This document shows positions 15,849-24,375 of a stretch of DNA of 64,000 bases, piece after piece. The number at the start of each line of letters is the position of its first letter. The stretch's first letter is position 1. Under the pieces are notes generated by a model, which saw only the letters and a list, made by a program, of their open reading frames with translations, did no database searches and was not told where the DNA came from. The DNA is from Shouchella sp047238345 (lineage in GTDB: Bacteria > Bacillota > Bacilli > Bacillales > Bacillaceae_D): positions 868,001-932,000 of the forward strand of contig NZ_JBDFMQ010000001.1 of NCBI RefSeq assembly GCF_047238345.1. Direction: 5' to 3'. Position numbers and translations under genes: made by a program.

Positions 15849-16493
15849 TTATGTGGATTCTTTTTTAGGGAAAAAGGTGTAAGACCATGAATAAATTGTA
15901 TCGATTATGAAGACAATCCCCCAAACCATACTAATTTGATGTATCGAGTTATTGGGATATGGCGTAGATTCATATGAATCCTCGTTGAACCATGACCAGT
16001 CACTAAGGTACATAAGAGCATGGTCGAAGCTATTTGTACCGAAATAAAAAGCAGTGATTTGAAAGGCTAGAAAAAGAGTGGCGTGAACAATTGAGTAATA
16101 ACGATAGTGTCTCGCTTGATAATAAGGATCTTTTTGCTTTTTCATTTTTCTATAGTCTTCTTCTGTTAAAAGTTCAATATTACGCCACTGCCCAATTTTT
16201 TGTTTCATCCAGCGATCTAGTTTAAGAAAATCTTGAATGCCAAACGTTACCGCATATAATACAAATATAGTTATAATAATTTGCAGTGTAGAAATTTCTC
16301 CTGTTTGACTATAGAGGATCCAAGCAAGAATGGCTTCAAGTGCAGTTATGACGATGAAAAGAAGGATAAACCAAATACTTAGTCTGTAGTGGTCGAACCA
16401 ATACCGTGTTATACCAAACAAAATTAAGCAAATAAGAGATATAATTTCTAACGTAACAAATAAAAAAGTTCCAGATTGAACGATCCAATCCAA
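15849..16493 (-). CDS. Hypothetical polytopic membrane protein
   Basis: 214 residues, TTG start 6 bases after GGGAGGGA. About five hydrophobic segments: two near residues 10-30 and 38-60, one near 68-90, one near 133-152 and one near 190-207, with a charged cytoplasmic-looking stretch (KLDRWMKQKIGQWRNIELLTEEDYRKMKKQK) between. I do not recognise the family. It lies 88 bases upstream of the LD-carboxypeptidase gene on the same strand with a nearly identical translation start signal, so the two may be co-transcribed. Confidence 0.6.
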   Translation of the reverse strand: MDWIVQSGTFLFVTLEIISLICLILFGITRYWFDHYRLSIWFILLFIVITALEAILAWILYSQTGEISTLQIIITIFVLYAVTFGIQDFLKLDRWMKQKIGQWRNIELLTEEDYRKMKKQKDPYYQARHYRYYSIVHATLFLAFQITAFYFGTNSFDHALMYLSDWSWFNEDSYESTPYPNNSIHQISMVWGIVFIIDTIYSWSYTFFPKKEST

Positions 16494-16538
16494 TCGAATC
16501 CCTCCCTGTTTTCATCCGATCCAGCTTTTTTTAGTAAG

Positions 16539-16547
16539 TTATCCACA
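16539..16547 (+). other. Consensus DnaA box (single)
   Basis: TTATCCACA is the exact 9-mer DnaA box, alone in the 282-base region between the membrane protein and S41 peptidase genes. No cluster of boxes or AT-rich unwinding array surrounds it, so it is not an origin. It could be a DnaA regulatory or titration site or chance. Confidence 0.35.
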
Positions 16548-16781
16548 CAGAGTCTGGTGAAAGTTCGGCAGGATCATAATATATGCCATTATCAGACTAT
16601 TTAGTATAGCATAAATATAGTTTATGACGTAAGAAGAACTTAAATTAGACAGGAATATCATCAGAAAACTATGAAACCTGACTTTTTGTTAGAAGAGAAA
16701 TGACAACAATAGATTCCCAACCATTCCATTCTATACTAGAATAGAAGAGTATCTTTTGTAGATAGGTGGGAGGTCATGCAG

Positions 16782-18053
16782 ATGGAACAAGTGTTTAGCA
16801 ACATTGTAAATGTCATGCATCAAGACTATGCAGGTTGTGAAGATAAAAAAGGCTGGGATCAACCTAAAGCATGTACAAGTAAAGTCCGAAAAGTAGAGAA
16901 TCGAGAAGACTTTGTTGAGGCTGTACGGGATTACCTGCTCGATTTTAATGATCAGAATTTGCTCTTTTTAGATGAAAAGCAATCAAAAATCGAAACAAAA
17001 AAAGATGTTGGGTTTCGCGTACGCCGGTATGAGGATCGTCTCTACGTAACGAGTGTATATGAAGCGAATATCTTGAAAATTGGTACATATTTTCGCTCGT
17101 TGGATGGAGATCGGATCTTAGATAGTCGAAACAAATACGAACGTTATTTAAATGAACACCACCCTGAGCGAGAAGATTGGACGTTTATTTTGCAACAGTG
17201 TAAAACGGCAGAGGCCGTGACACCTGATGGAGAAGTATTTCAATATAAATTTAAGCATTATGAACAAAACCATCGACACCCTACTTACGCTGTTCAAGAA
17301 GTCATGAATGATCTCGTATTGCTGACTTTTACTGATTTTATGAACGCTGAAAGCATCGCTCAACTAGTAGAAAACCAGCGCGAGTTACTTGAACGTTCGA
17401 ATAATTGGATTATTGATGTGCGCACGAATGGTGGTGGATCAACATCAAGCTTTGCACCCTTACTACCGTACATGTTGCCTGAAAAAGGCATAACGATCGA
17501 CTCGACTTTTCACGAGATGAGCTTTAATTTTACTGAAGCTTCTGCCAAGAGACAGTTGGCTAGTATAGAACAGATGCTGGTTCAAGAAAAAAATGTAGAA
17601 ACCATTGAACTGTTAAAACGGTACGATGCGATGTGGCAGGAACATAGAGGAACAGGCTTTGCTATATCTTCCTTAAACGTGGAGCCGGACTTATTCAAAA
17701 AAGGAACCGCTACACCAAAGCAGATCTTTGTTCTTACCGATGTGTATTGTGGAAGTGCAGGCGATGCATTTGTCGAGCTGGCAAAATTATCGCCAAAAGT
17801 GACGGTAGTGGGTCGTCCAACAAAAGGGTTAAATGATTATGCCAATGTTGTTCGAGCAGAGTGGGATGATTTTGCTTTATATTACCCTACCTCACGTTTA
17901 ACGCGGATTGATAACGGTCAAGGAATGTCTAAAGTAGGGATTCATCCTAATCACTATATTCCATGGACGCCACAACATTTATATGAAGACGTTGATTTAA
18001 CCCATGTGTTTAACCTACTAACAACCAATAAGAAAAACCTTGTTAAGCAATAA
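16782..18053 (+). CDS. S41 family peptidase (C-terminal-processing protease-like), cytoplasmic
   Basis: About 423 residues. The S41 catalytic part is recognised by NNWIIDVRTNGGGSTSSFAPLL (oxyanion region), the nucleophile motif DVYCGSAGDAFVELA, and the Lys-containing GRPTKGLNDY. A PDZ-like segment (YVTSVYEANILKIGTYFRSLDG) precedes it. No signal peptide is visible, unlike CtpA/CtpB, so it probably acts inside the cell. The ATG at 16782 is 8 bases from GGGAGG and fits better than the ATG two codons earlier. It shares a bidirectional terminator with the next gene. Confidence 0.8.
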   Translation: MEQVFSNIVNVMHQDYAGCEDKKGWDQPKACTSKVRKVENREDFVEAVRDYLLDFNDQNLLFLDEKQSKIETKKDVGFRVRRYEDRLYVTSVYEANILKIGTYFRSLDGDRILDSRNKYERYLNEHHPEREDWTFILQQCKTAEAVTPDGEVFQYKFKHYEQNHRHPTYAVQEVMNDLVLLTFTDFMNAESIAQLVENQRELLERSNNWIIDVRTNGGGSTSSFAPLLPYMLPEKGITIDSTFHEMSFNFTEASAKRQLASIEQMLVQEKNVETIELLKRYDAMWQEHRGTGFAISSLNVEPDLFKKGTATPKQIFVLTDVYCGSAGDAFVELAKLSPKVTVVGRPTKGLNDYANVVRAEWDDFALYYPTSRLTRIDNGQGMSKVGIHPNHYIPWTPQHLYEDVDLTHVFNLLTTNKKNLVKQ

Positions 18054-18067
18054 CGTTAACAAGGTTT
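18035..18067. terminator. Bidirectional terminator inside the converging gene ends
   Basis: Perfect 12-bp stem AAACCTTGTTAA / TTAACAAGGTTT with a 9-base loop. It covers the last codons of the S41 peptidase and the end of the hydrolase gene. Confidence 0.75.
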
Positions 18068-19031
18068 ATGAATAATGAACGGGATCGGAAATAAACGGCT
18101 CATGGCGAATAAAATGACGATCAAGAAACTGTAAAACACGTTCTTCATATTCTGATTCAAAGTGAAAGTAGCTACGTATATGGCCACCTTTTTCTGGAAG
18201 CCAGAGCTCACTTCCTGCTGCGCTATTATGGATGGCTTCTGATTCAGAATATGGTATCGCACCGTCATGCATAGAATGAATTAAAAACAACCCTTTGTCA
18301 TCAGGATAGGACTGTGCTGCATAAAGTGGCGTGACATCTGTTGGGTTAAAGCCAGGAACCATGACGCCAATAGCGCGGGTTGTACCTGTTGCAAATGATT
18401 TTGGTAGTCCGGTCCAATATTGAAAACTATCAGCAGCATATTCACTTAAGTTCGCAAAAGGTGAGTCAGCGATAACGGCCTTGACTTCTTCAGACTCAGC
18501 CCCTGCCATAATGGACGTGACAGCGCCCATTGACCAACCCATTAAAGCAATATCGTCAACATCGTGCGTTTCGCTAACGTAATCAATAGCGCTTAAAAGA
18601 TCTGTTTTCTCATTTCCACCAAACGTTGTCGGTGCTTGTTCAGACATACCGGAGTTACGAAAATCAAACATAAACACATGGTAGCCTTCTTCGCTTAAAC
18701 GGCTTGCCAATTGCAAGGGACTAAAAGGCATTTCCGTCCGGTTATACCCATACCCATGAGCGAAAATAACGGCTTTATCGGTATTGAAAATGGAATTATG
18801 TTCAGAAGGAATCCACCAACCACTTAAAGAGATATGATCAAATTTATTTGAAAACTGAACTTCCTCGTACTCAAGGTCGTAATGACTAGGATTACTCTCA
18901 AGGAGCCGAATAGCCGGGTTTGTGGCTTTATAGCCAACAAACATTAGTGCAGCGGTTAAAAGGACAAGTAAAGCCGCAAACGTTGTAACAGCATTCATTA
19001 GCCAGCTTTTCATGTTGAGTTGCTTCTTCAT
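18066..19031 (-). CDS. Membrane-anchored alpha/beta hydrolase
   Basis: 321 residues. An uncleaved-looking N-terminal hydrophobic segment (AVTTFAALLVLLTAALMFVG) would anchor the catalytic part outside. Oxyanion region FAHGYGYNRTEM, nucleophile elbow GWSMGAV, acid near HSMHDGAIP, and His in GGHIRSYFH. Related Bacillus proteins (YqkD type) are annotated as esterases or lipases of unknown substrate. The ATG is 8 bases from AAGGAG; a GTG three codons earlier overlaps the ribosome binding site. A strong promoter is visible upstream. Confidence 0.8.
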   Translation of the reverse strand: MKKQLNMKSWLMNAVTTFAALLVLLTAALMFVGYKATNPAIRLLESNPSHYDLEYEEVQFSNKFDHISLSGWWIPSEHNSIFNTDKAVIFAHGYGYNRTEMPFSPLQLASRLSEEGYHVFMFDFRNSGMSEQAPTTFGGNEKTDLLSAIDYVSETHDVDDIALMGWSMGAVTSIMAGAESEEVKAVIADSPFANLSEYAADSFQYWTGLPKSFATGTTRAIGVMVPGFNPTDVTPLYAAQSYPDDKGLFLIHSMHDGAIPYSESEAIHNSAAGSELWLPEKGGHIRSYFHFESEYEERVLQFLDRHFIRHEPFISDPVHYS

Positions 19032-19106
19032 CCCTTCCACTCCTTATGCGTCGTTCGAAGATTCATAGATCATGCACATCGACTTCCTAAGCATCATGTT
19101 AGCATT

Positions 19107-19135
19107 ATTATACGATCTTCATAAATTCTTTACAA
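19107..19135 (-). promoter_or_regulatory. Sigma-A promoter of the alpha/beta hydrolase gene
   Basis: On the minus strand: -35 TTGTAA (19135-19130), 17-base spacer, -10 TATAAT (19112-19107). Confidence 0.7.
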
Positions 19136-19261
19136 TTGGTATACCTCAAGTTTAACGTCAGAAAACCTTGCTCTCTCTATACATATAAAGAAGGTTACAT
19201 TCTGGTAACAAATTTGAACGAAATGCTTTAAGAAAGTCTGAAAAAGAGGAGTCTGAACAGG

Positions 19262-19819
19262 GTGAAAAAAACGACAGAGCTGATTCAAGTACCGACTAAT
19301 CGTTCACAGAAACCACAAATCATATTCGTTTCATTAAGCATGGCGCACGAAGTTGTACTTCATCAGTTTGAATTAGAAAACCGAACCTACTTTGAATCCA
19401 TGGTGCCGAGCAGAGGCGATGCATTTTATAACAAAAATGAATTTAGACATAGATTAATGAGTTTATTAAAGGAAGAAGAGGAAGGGAAAGGAATCTTTTA
19501 TCTTCTATTTGATGATGCAGATAATCTTGTAGGTCGATTCAATCTACTAATCGATGGGAAGAGCGCTGAGATTGGTTATCGAATTGGAGAGGCATTTTCA
19601 GGAAGAGGTTATGCAAAACAAGCACTTGGATTAGCGATTGAAGAAGTACGCGCGGCTAATCGAATAAACGAACTAACCGCGAAAACGACGTCCGCTCATC
19701 GAGCATCGCAGCAGATTTTGCTGAAGAATGGTTTCACAGAAGTTAAAGGAGACTCCGAGCCATTTATGTGGAAAGGGCAAAAGCAGTGGTTCGTTTACTA
19801 TCAAATGAAGCTCAGTTAG
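19262..19819 (+). CDS. GNAT acetyltransferase, RimJ/RimL type
   Basis: 185 residues, GTG start with AGAGGAG about 10 bases upstream. GNAT features are FELENRTYFESMVPSRGDAFY near the N-terminus, AEIGYRIGEAFSGRGYAKQALGLA with the acetyl-CoA loop, and ASQQILLKNGFTEV near the C-terminus. The extra N-terminal 20 residues (TELIQVPTNRSQKP) are not typical. The target is unknown. It is a single gene converging on a two-gene minus-strand unit. The 230 bases before it carry the hydrolase promoter and a GTTAC-N6-GTAAC repeat. Confidence 0.78.
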   Translation: MKKTTELIQVPTNRSQKPQIIFVSLSMAHEVVLHQFELENRTYFESMVPSRGDAFYNKNEFRHRLMSLLKEEEEGKGIFYLLFDDADNLVGRFNLLIDGKSAEIGYRIGEAFSGRGYAKQALGLAIEEVRAANRINELTAKTTSAHRASQQILLKNGFTEVKGDSEPFMWKGQKQWFVYYQMKLS

Positions 19820-19832
19820 CGAATTCAGTTGC

Positions 19833-20285
19833 TCACCTATTCATAAAGTTGTGAAGGCTATTCACTTCATAAATGTAGAGAGCGCCATAAAGGAAAAGCT
19901 GAACTGTGAAGAGGGAAATCGCGAAAATGTAATGGTTTTTCACGATCTTTTCTTTCCGTTTATGTAAGATATAAGAGCCGATGGATGTGCAACTGCCAGC
20001 TAACGATATGGACATAAATAGTAAGAAGCGATCGAGCCTCGTCAGAAAGTTATTCGTCATGGCAACCATTAGTTCAGAACCTGTCTTGTCCAACTCTCGA
20101 TCAGAAAAGTCAATCGTAGTCTGTTGATTTAGAATGCGTGTTTCTAACACAATGGCATTTTGATCGGCCTCAACGAGTTGGTAATTATAAGGAAATAAAC
20201 CTAACGTGACAAAAACAAACGAAAAGCCGAGAAACAACACGGTAAGGATTAATAATAATGATATGAGGCGTAAAAATACAGACAT
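19833..20285 (-). CDS. Hypothetical membrane protein (150 aa)
   Basis: Three hydrophobic segments: residues 5-30, about 88-105 and about 118-140. An extracytoplasmic loop between the first two (DQNAIVLETRILNQQTTIDFSDRELDKTGSEL) would carry any function. AAGGAG ribosome binding site. It starts 12 bases after the end of the nucleoside deoxyribosyltransferase-like gene and is probably co-transcribed. I do not recognise the family. Confidence 0.6.
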   Translation of the reverse strand: MSVFLRLISLLLILTVLFLGFSFVFVTLGLFPYNYQLVEADQNAIVLETRILNQQTTIDFSDRELDKTGSELMVAMTNNFLTRLDRFLLFMSISLAGSCTSIGSYILHKRKEKIVKNHYIFAISLFTVQLFLYGALYIYEVNSLHNFMNR

Positions 20286-20297
20286 ACTATTCTCCTT

Positions 20298-20726
20298 CTA
20301 TATAGATAAAGGTGGTCTTGATCGCTCGTTAGAAAAAGAGGAGTGTTGTTGAACCCACTCTTTAATCGACAAGGCCAATTCGTTTAACGTTGATTGGACA
20401 GAGGTAATCGTATCTAGATAATAGAAAGTAGAGGGATCTATTTCATAGCCAGATAGCGAGTGAATGAAAATTTTTGTATTCGACGCTATGGCTAACCCTA
20501 ATTCAACATGGCTCCCTTTTCCTCCAGGTAATAAAAGTATGAATGCATCTGCATCTTGTACAGCTTGTTTTTCCCTCTCGCCAATTGCTTTTAATTGCTG
20601 TACAGAGGTTGCTCGTTCATTTTTCGTCCAGTCGTAGGTTTGAACGTATCCTTCGTTTTGCAAAGACGAAGATAGCGCTCGAACAGAATCGATGTTTGTA
20701 AAAGATGAAGCAATATAAAAATTCAA
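20298..20726 (-). CDS. Nucleoside 2-deoxyribosyltransferase-like protein
   Basis: 142 residues from a TTG start 8 bases after AAGGAG. The N-terminal NFYIASSFTN, the central DADAFILLLPGGKGSHVELGLAIA with the conserved Glu, and an ASNTKIFIHS strand match the nucleoside deoxyribosyltransferase superfamily (Rossmann-like). Many members are nucleotide-processing or sensing enzymes of unknown role. The longer open frame upstream has no start signal and atypical composition. Confidence 0.7.
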   Translation of the reverse strand: MNFYIASSFTNIDSVRALSSSLQNEGYVQTYDWTKNERATSVQQLKAIGEREKQAVQDADAFILLLPGGKGSHVELGLAIASNTKIFIHSLSGYEIDPSTFYYLDTITSVQSTLNELALSIKEWVQQHSSFSNERSRPPLSI

Positions 20727-21027
20727 AAAAATCACTCCTTTAACCCGATTATAAATGAAATCACTCGATTTCACTATAAAAAGGGAAGGGAGTGAGCGTT
20801 GTTTTTTAAAAAGTTTAGGGAGATGACCAAAAAATCGACCGAGGTACAAAGTCATTTGAATTTCTGTTAATAAGGATTCAAGAAATTGCTTAATCGAGCC
20901 AGTGCTCAGGGACAACTACGAAAACTGACTTGACTCTTAAATTACTAAATATCTCTTGAACATTTACACTACCACATTGCGTACGGGGAGCCGCTACGGA
21001 AATTAGTAAAAAGGGAGAGAAACGCTA

Positions 21028-21894
21028 ATGGAAGGGAATTTTGTCACGCAAAGTATAGATGGACAAACGTTTCAACTTAAAGAACTGCATGATTTTCAGT
21101 GGCTTCAATCCTATGGAACTGTATTTAACGTTTTTGATCAACAAGATTCAGGAAATCTGAGTTTTGGTGTGAAAAAAGGAGCAGAGCGATATTTCATCAA
21201 GTATGCTGGTGCTAAAACCATCTACTATAACAACACACCTTTGGAGTCGATACAGAGGTTGAAAGAGGCTGAAAAGGTCTATCGTGATTTGCAGCATCCA
21301 TCGTTAATTCAATTTATAGAGGCTATTGAGACACCAAATGGTTATGGGCTTGTTTTTGCTTGGACAAATGGAGAGAATTTGCATCCACACTGGGAATTCC
21401 CACCGCCGGAAAAATACACGCATCTGGATTCTCCTTTTTATCGTTTTAGACAGCTTCCATTTGAGAAAAAATCAAAAGCGTTTAAACAAATCCTTTCTTT
21501 TCATAGGTATGTAGAAGAGGAAGGCTATGTCTTAATTGATTTTTATGATGGGAGTTTATTGTATGATTTTTCATCTGATAGAATGACGATTTGTGATATC
21601 GACATGCATGCGAAAGTCCCGTACACCAATGAAGTGGGGCGGATGTGGGGGTCGTCTCGTTTTATGGCTCCTGAGGAATTTAAAAAAGGGTCTACAATTG
21701 ACGGTCAGACGATGGTTTATACAATGGGGGCGATGGCATTTGCTTTATTTGGTGGGGAAACCGACCGTTCTATTGATAAGTGGCAGGCCCCAGAACGTTT
21801 TTATTCGATTTCGCTAAAAGCTGTTCAAACGGATAAACGTGCGCGATACGGTTCTGTAGGGGAATTTTTAGAAAAATGGCTTGAACAAGAATAA
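21028..21894 (+). CDS. Divergent serine/threonine protein kinase-like protein
   Basis: 288 residues, soluble. Kinase-like marks: Lys58 in RYFIKYAG (ATP-binding Lys), Glu in LKEAEKVYRDL (helix C), hinge-like GYGLVFAWTNGENL, LIDFYDGSLLYDF (about 169-181) in the place of the HRD catalytic loop, ICDIDMHAK in the place of DFG, and RFMAPEEF as the APE motif. No membrane segment or PASTA repeats, so it is not a PrkC-type receptor. HRD and DFG are both altered, so activity is uncertain. GGGAGAG ribosome binding site. It is a single gene with a shared terminator. Confidence 0.72.
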   Translation: MEGNFVTQSIDGQTFQLKELHDFQWLQSYGTVFNVFDQQDSGNLSFGVKKGAERYFIKYAGAKTIYYNNTPLESIQRLKEAEKVYRDLQHPSLIQFIEAIETPNGYGLVFAWTNGENLHPHWEFPPPEKYTHLDSPFYRFRQLPFEKKSKAFKQILSFHRYVEEEGYVLIDFYDGSLLYDFSSDRMTICDIDMHAKVPYTNEVGRMWGSSRFMAPEEFKKGSTIDGQTMVYTMGAMAFALFGGETDRSIDKWQAPERFYSISLKAVQTDKRARYGSVGEFLEKWLEQE

Positions 21895-21918
21895 GAGGGG
21901 TCGTACCCTCTTATTCTT
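21887..21918. terminator. Bidirectional terminator between kinase-like and small membrane protein genes
   Basis: Perfect 13-bp stem AAGAATAAGAGGG / CCCTCTTATTCTT with a 6-base loop and T-rich flanks. It overlaps both stop codons. Confidence 0.85.
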
Positions 21919-22108
21919 TTGTTTTTTCCATTGTATCAAGCCGTTCAAGGATTTGATCAAGCTTTTTGTCGATATCCTCGAACTCAGGTCCTATCCCTTG
22001 GCGCATTTCTAATTCTTTTAAATGAGCGCGGTTGCTAATTAATAGCGTAATAACGGGATATAAAATGGCAGCTAGCGGGATAAGCACCCACCACGGGAAA
22101 TCAGCCAT
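21911..22108 (-). CDS. Small membrane protein with C-terminal coiled coil
   Basis: 65 residues: one N-terminal membrane segment (VLIPLAAILYPVITLLI) followed by a charged helix (EDIDKKLDQILERLDTMEKTKE) with heptad-like spacing. AGGAGG ribosome binding site. The layout recalls PspB-like proteins, but no clear homology can be claimed. It lies 63 bases downstream of the LOV-STAS photoreceptor gene on the same strand and may be co-transcribed with it. Confidence 0.65.
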   Translation of the reverse strand: MADFPWWVLIPLAAILYPVITLLISNRAHLKELEMRQGIGPEFEDIDKKLDQILERLDTMEKTKE

Positions 22109-22171
22109 ATTCCATCCTCCTCTTCTACATCTTTCCTACGTATACGTTCAGAAAAGAGAGAAGTTTCACTC

Positions 22172-22948
22172 CTATTCAAAATGATTTCGGAGAAAGTCCT
22201 GTACCGAACTAGCTGTTTTCATTCCTTTTAACTTGGTTTCGTTTAAGCTAATCGATTGTTTTGCAAGAATTGGCGATATCCCTGTTAGCACGGTGTCCGT
22301 TCCGACGAGTTGTAAAATATCTCGTAATCGAAAAATGCCCTTAACGACATATTCATCAAAATCTTCTAATCCTGAAACATCGACAATTAATGTTGATAGA
22401 TCGAGTTTGGATGTCTCTTTTGTGACGGTATTGAACATATGGTCAAATCGTTCTTTACCAAACTCCCCTACGAGTGGAATAACTGCAATCCCGTTTACTA
22501 GTGGAACAATGGGTGTGGAAATCGTGTCAATTCGCTGTACGGTATCAAAATAGCTTAATTCTACTTCTTTTTGTACGGAAACATCTTTTTGAATGCCAAT
22601 AAAGTATTTTATTTCCGGGTGATCAAGGGTGACACATTCAATGTTTAATTCATTCCAAAAAAAACTTCCGTCTTTGCGATAATTAATAATTTCAACTGAA
22701 ATGGATTCATCGTTGCGAATAGCTTCTCTAATTTGATCGACTTTTTCTCTATCTGTATCTTCTCCTTGGAGAAAACGACAGTTTGTCCCAATGACTTCCG
22801 ATTCTTCGTATCCAGTCATATCCGTAAATCCCTGGTTAGCATAGACAATGGGATTATCTTCTTGAGACGGATCTGTGACAAGAACACCTACCTTTGTTCG
22901 GTCTAGGAGTCGTGTTAAAAGTTGAGACTTATTGAACAACTGTTCCAT
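22172..22948 (-). CDS. ytvA: Blue-light photoreceptor, LOV domain plus STAS domain (YtvA-like)
   Basis: 258 residues, close to the 261 of B. subtilis YtvA. The N-terminal LOV domain has the flavin-binding signature GTNCRFLQGEDTDREKV; Cys57 would form the light-induced adduct with FMN. NYRKDGSFFWNELNI is also LOV-typical. A linking helix leads to a C-terminal STAS domain (about 145-258) with LIVDVSGLEDFDEYVV and DTVLTGISP. YtvA joins the stressosome and turns on the sigma-B response in blue light. The ATG follows GAGGTG; an open frame of 32 extra codons upstream has no start signal. Confidence 0.92.
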   Translation of the reverse strand: MEQLFNKSQLLTRLLDRTKVGVLVTDPSQEDNPIVYANQGFTDMTGYEESEVIGTNCRFLQGEDTDREKVDQIREAIRNDESISVEIINYRKDGSFFWNELNIECVTLDHPEIKYFIGIQKDVSVQKEVELSYFDTVQRIDTISTPIVPLVNGIAVIPLVGEFGKERFDHMFNTVTKETSKLDLSTLIVDVSGLEDFDEYVVKGIFRLRDILQLVGTDTVLTGISPILAKQSISLNETKLKGMKTASSVQDFLRNHFE

Positions 22949-23094
22949 ATTAACACCTCGAATGTATTCATATTCAATAAAGATGTTTTCCCAACAAATC
23001 AATGAATTAAACAAATGCTTTCGTAGATTTAGACGCATCTTCATTCAAATTCATGTAAAATGGTACAGAATGATAATAGAGTGAGGGACTTAAG

Positions 23095-23604
23095 ATGAGA
23101 GATTTTATGGAGCAAGCAAAGTTAAGTGTTCAACTACCTAAAAAGAAAGCCGTCTTTCAATTAAATCGGACTCGAATCGGTGTCCCGTTTTTTTACGTTG
23201 GCATTTGGCTTGTCTTTATTTGTATACCTTTATCGGTTCAATCGTATTGGAATGCGGAAGGTTTGCTAGGAGAGTTGGCAATACCTATTTATTTTGTTTA
23301 TTTTTTGTTTGTTTTCTTCCCAATTTTCGCTGGTGCCATTTACTTTTTACTTGCCGCAATTGCCGCAATAGCACTGACACTAGCAAAATTGTTAGAACGA
23401 AAACTAACTTTTTTAATGATGTTTAAACTTGCATCATTTGCAGCAACTTTTCCGCTCATTGGATATGGAGTCTTTCTTTTTATTGACGAAGGGATTGCAA
23501 CGCTATGGATATGGCCAAGCGTGGCGTTTCTATTCTTTGTTTTAGTTCGATCCATTTTCCATTATCCGAAGCAAAAAAATAAACGACAGGGACTGAGAAA
23601 ATGA
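23095..23604 (+). CDS. Hypothetical membrane protein
   Basis: 169 residues with about four hydrophobic segments (near 30-48, 60-90, 105-125 and 128-150). Basic termini (QLPKKKAVFQLNR and HYPKQKNKRQGLRK) would face the cytoplasm. Family not recognised. It overlaps the HD hydrolase gene by 4 bases (ATGA), so the two are translationally coupled, and it is divergent from the photoreceptor gene. Confidence 0.65.
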   Translation: MRDFMEQAKLSVQLPKKKAVFQLNRTRIGVPFFYVGIWLVFICIPLSVQSYWNAEGLLGELAIPIYFVYFLFVFFPIFAGAIYFLLAAIAAIALTLAKLLERKLTFLMMFKLASFAATFPLIGYGVFLFIDEGIATLWIWPSVAFLFFVLVRSIFHYPKQKNKRQGLRK

Positions 23605-24230
23605 TAATTGAACGAACAGAACATTGGGTGAAAGAACGTTTAGCCCACGATACGACGGGGCACGATTGGTACCATATTGATCGTGTGAGAAAAGTAGCAG
23701 TCATGTTGGCAGAAAAAGAGAATGCTGATCAACAAATTGTGGAACTATCGGCATTGCTACACGACATCATTGACGATAAAATTGTCGAAAATGAACAAGA
23801 AGCGGTTGAAGAGGTGGAGAAATTTTTAAATGAACAAGGGCTACTAGAACATTCCATACATCAAGTGGTTTCCATTATTCAGTCCATTTCCTTTAGCAAG
23901 GGGCATCAGCTTTCGCTACTTGAAGCCAAAATTGTGCAAGATGCTGATCGACTTGATGCAATTGGTGCGATAGGGATTGCGCGAACGTTTCAATACTCTG
24001 GGGCAAGGAACCAACCAATCTATGATCCTACTCTATCCGTGCGCGGACAAATGACAAAGGAAGAATACCGCCATGGAAAATCTTCAGCCATTAATCATTT
24101 TTATGAAAAGCTCTTACAATTAAAAGATGGACTACATACCCAAACGGCAAAAGAAGTCGCTGAAAAACGCCATGCACTTATGGAGCAATTTTTAGATCAA
24201 TTTTTTCAAGAGTGGGAAGGAAACGCCTAG
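23601..24230 (+). CDS. HD-domain phosphohydrolase (YpgQ-like)
   Basis: 209 residues. The HD signature is complete: H in GHDWYHIDRV, HD in ALLHDIIDD, and the distal D in IVQDADRLDAIGAIG. The later ARTFQYSGARN and HFYEKLLQLKDGL match the YpgQ/YedJ branch. Biochemically studied members hydrolyse nucleotide triphosphates with metal ions; the cellular substrate here is unknown. It is coupled to the preceding membrane protein gene and closed by a hairpin terminator. Confidence 0.82.
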   Translation: MIIERTEHWVKERLAHDTTGHDWYHIDRVRKVAVMLAEKENADQQIVELSALLHDIIDDKIVENEQEAVEEVEKFLNEQGLLEHSIHQVVSIIQSISFSKGHQLSLLEAKIVQDADRLDAIGAIGIARTFQYSGARNQPIYDPTLSVRGQMTKEEYRHGKSSAINHFYEKLLQLKDGLHTQTAKEVAEKRHALMEQFLDQFFQEWEGNA

Positions 24231-24235
24231 AACAC

Positions 24236-24267
24236 TAGCTTATCGATGCATTCGATGAGCTATTTTT
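24236..24267 (+). terminator. Terminator after HD hydrolase gene
   Basis: Stem TAGCTTATCGA / TTCGATGAGCTA with one G-U and a short loop, followed by five T. Confidence 0.8.
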
Positions 24268-24283
24268 ATATTGAAAAGGCAAA

Positions 24284-24325
24284 TTGACAGGTATTAGAAG
24301 TTATGCAAAAATGAAAGCGATATCA
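24284..24325 (+). promoter_or_regulatory. Candidate promoter -35 and perfect CcpA cre site before sugar ABC operon
   Basis: TTGACA at 24284-24289 may be a -35 box; the -10 is not clear. TGAAAGCGATATCA at 24312-24325 matches every position of the cre consensus TGWAANCGNTNWCA. Its place at or just after the start point would give catabolite repression. Confidence 0.65.
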
Positions 24326-24375
24326 ATAGATTAAATTATTTTACTTTTTTTCATAATCAGACAGGAGGGGGTAAA

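Noticed and set aside
16501..16775. Replication origin at the DnaA box
   Set aside because: Only one box, no dnaA/dnaN neighbours and no unwinding element.
20727..20915. N-terminal extension of the deoxyribosyltransferase-like frame
   Set aside because: No start signal; the TTG at 20726 has AAGGAG and begins the conserved FYIASSF strand.
22949..23044. 32-codon extension of the LOV-STAS gene
   Set aside because: GAGGTG precedes the ATG at 22948, giving a length matching YtvA.
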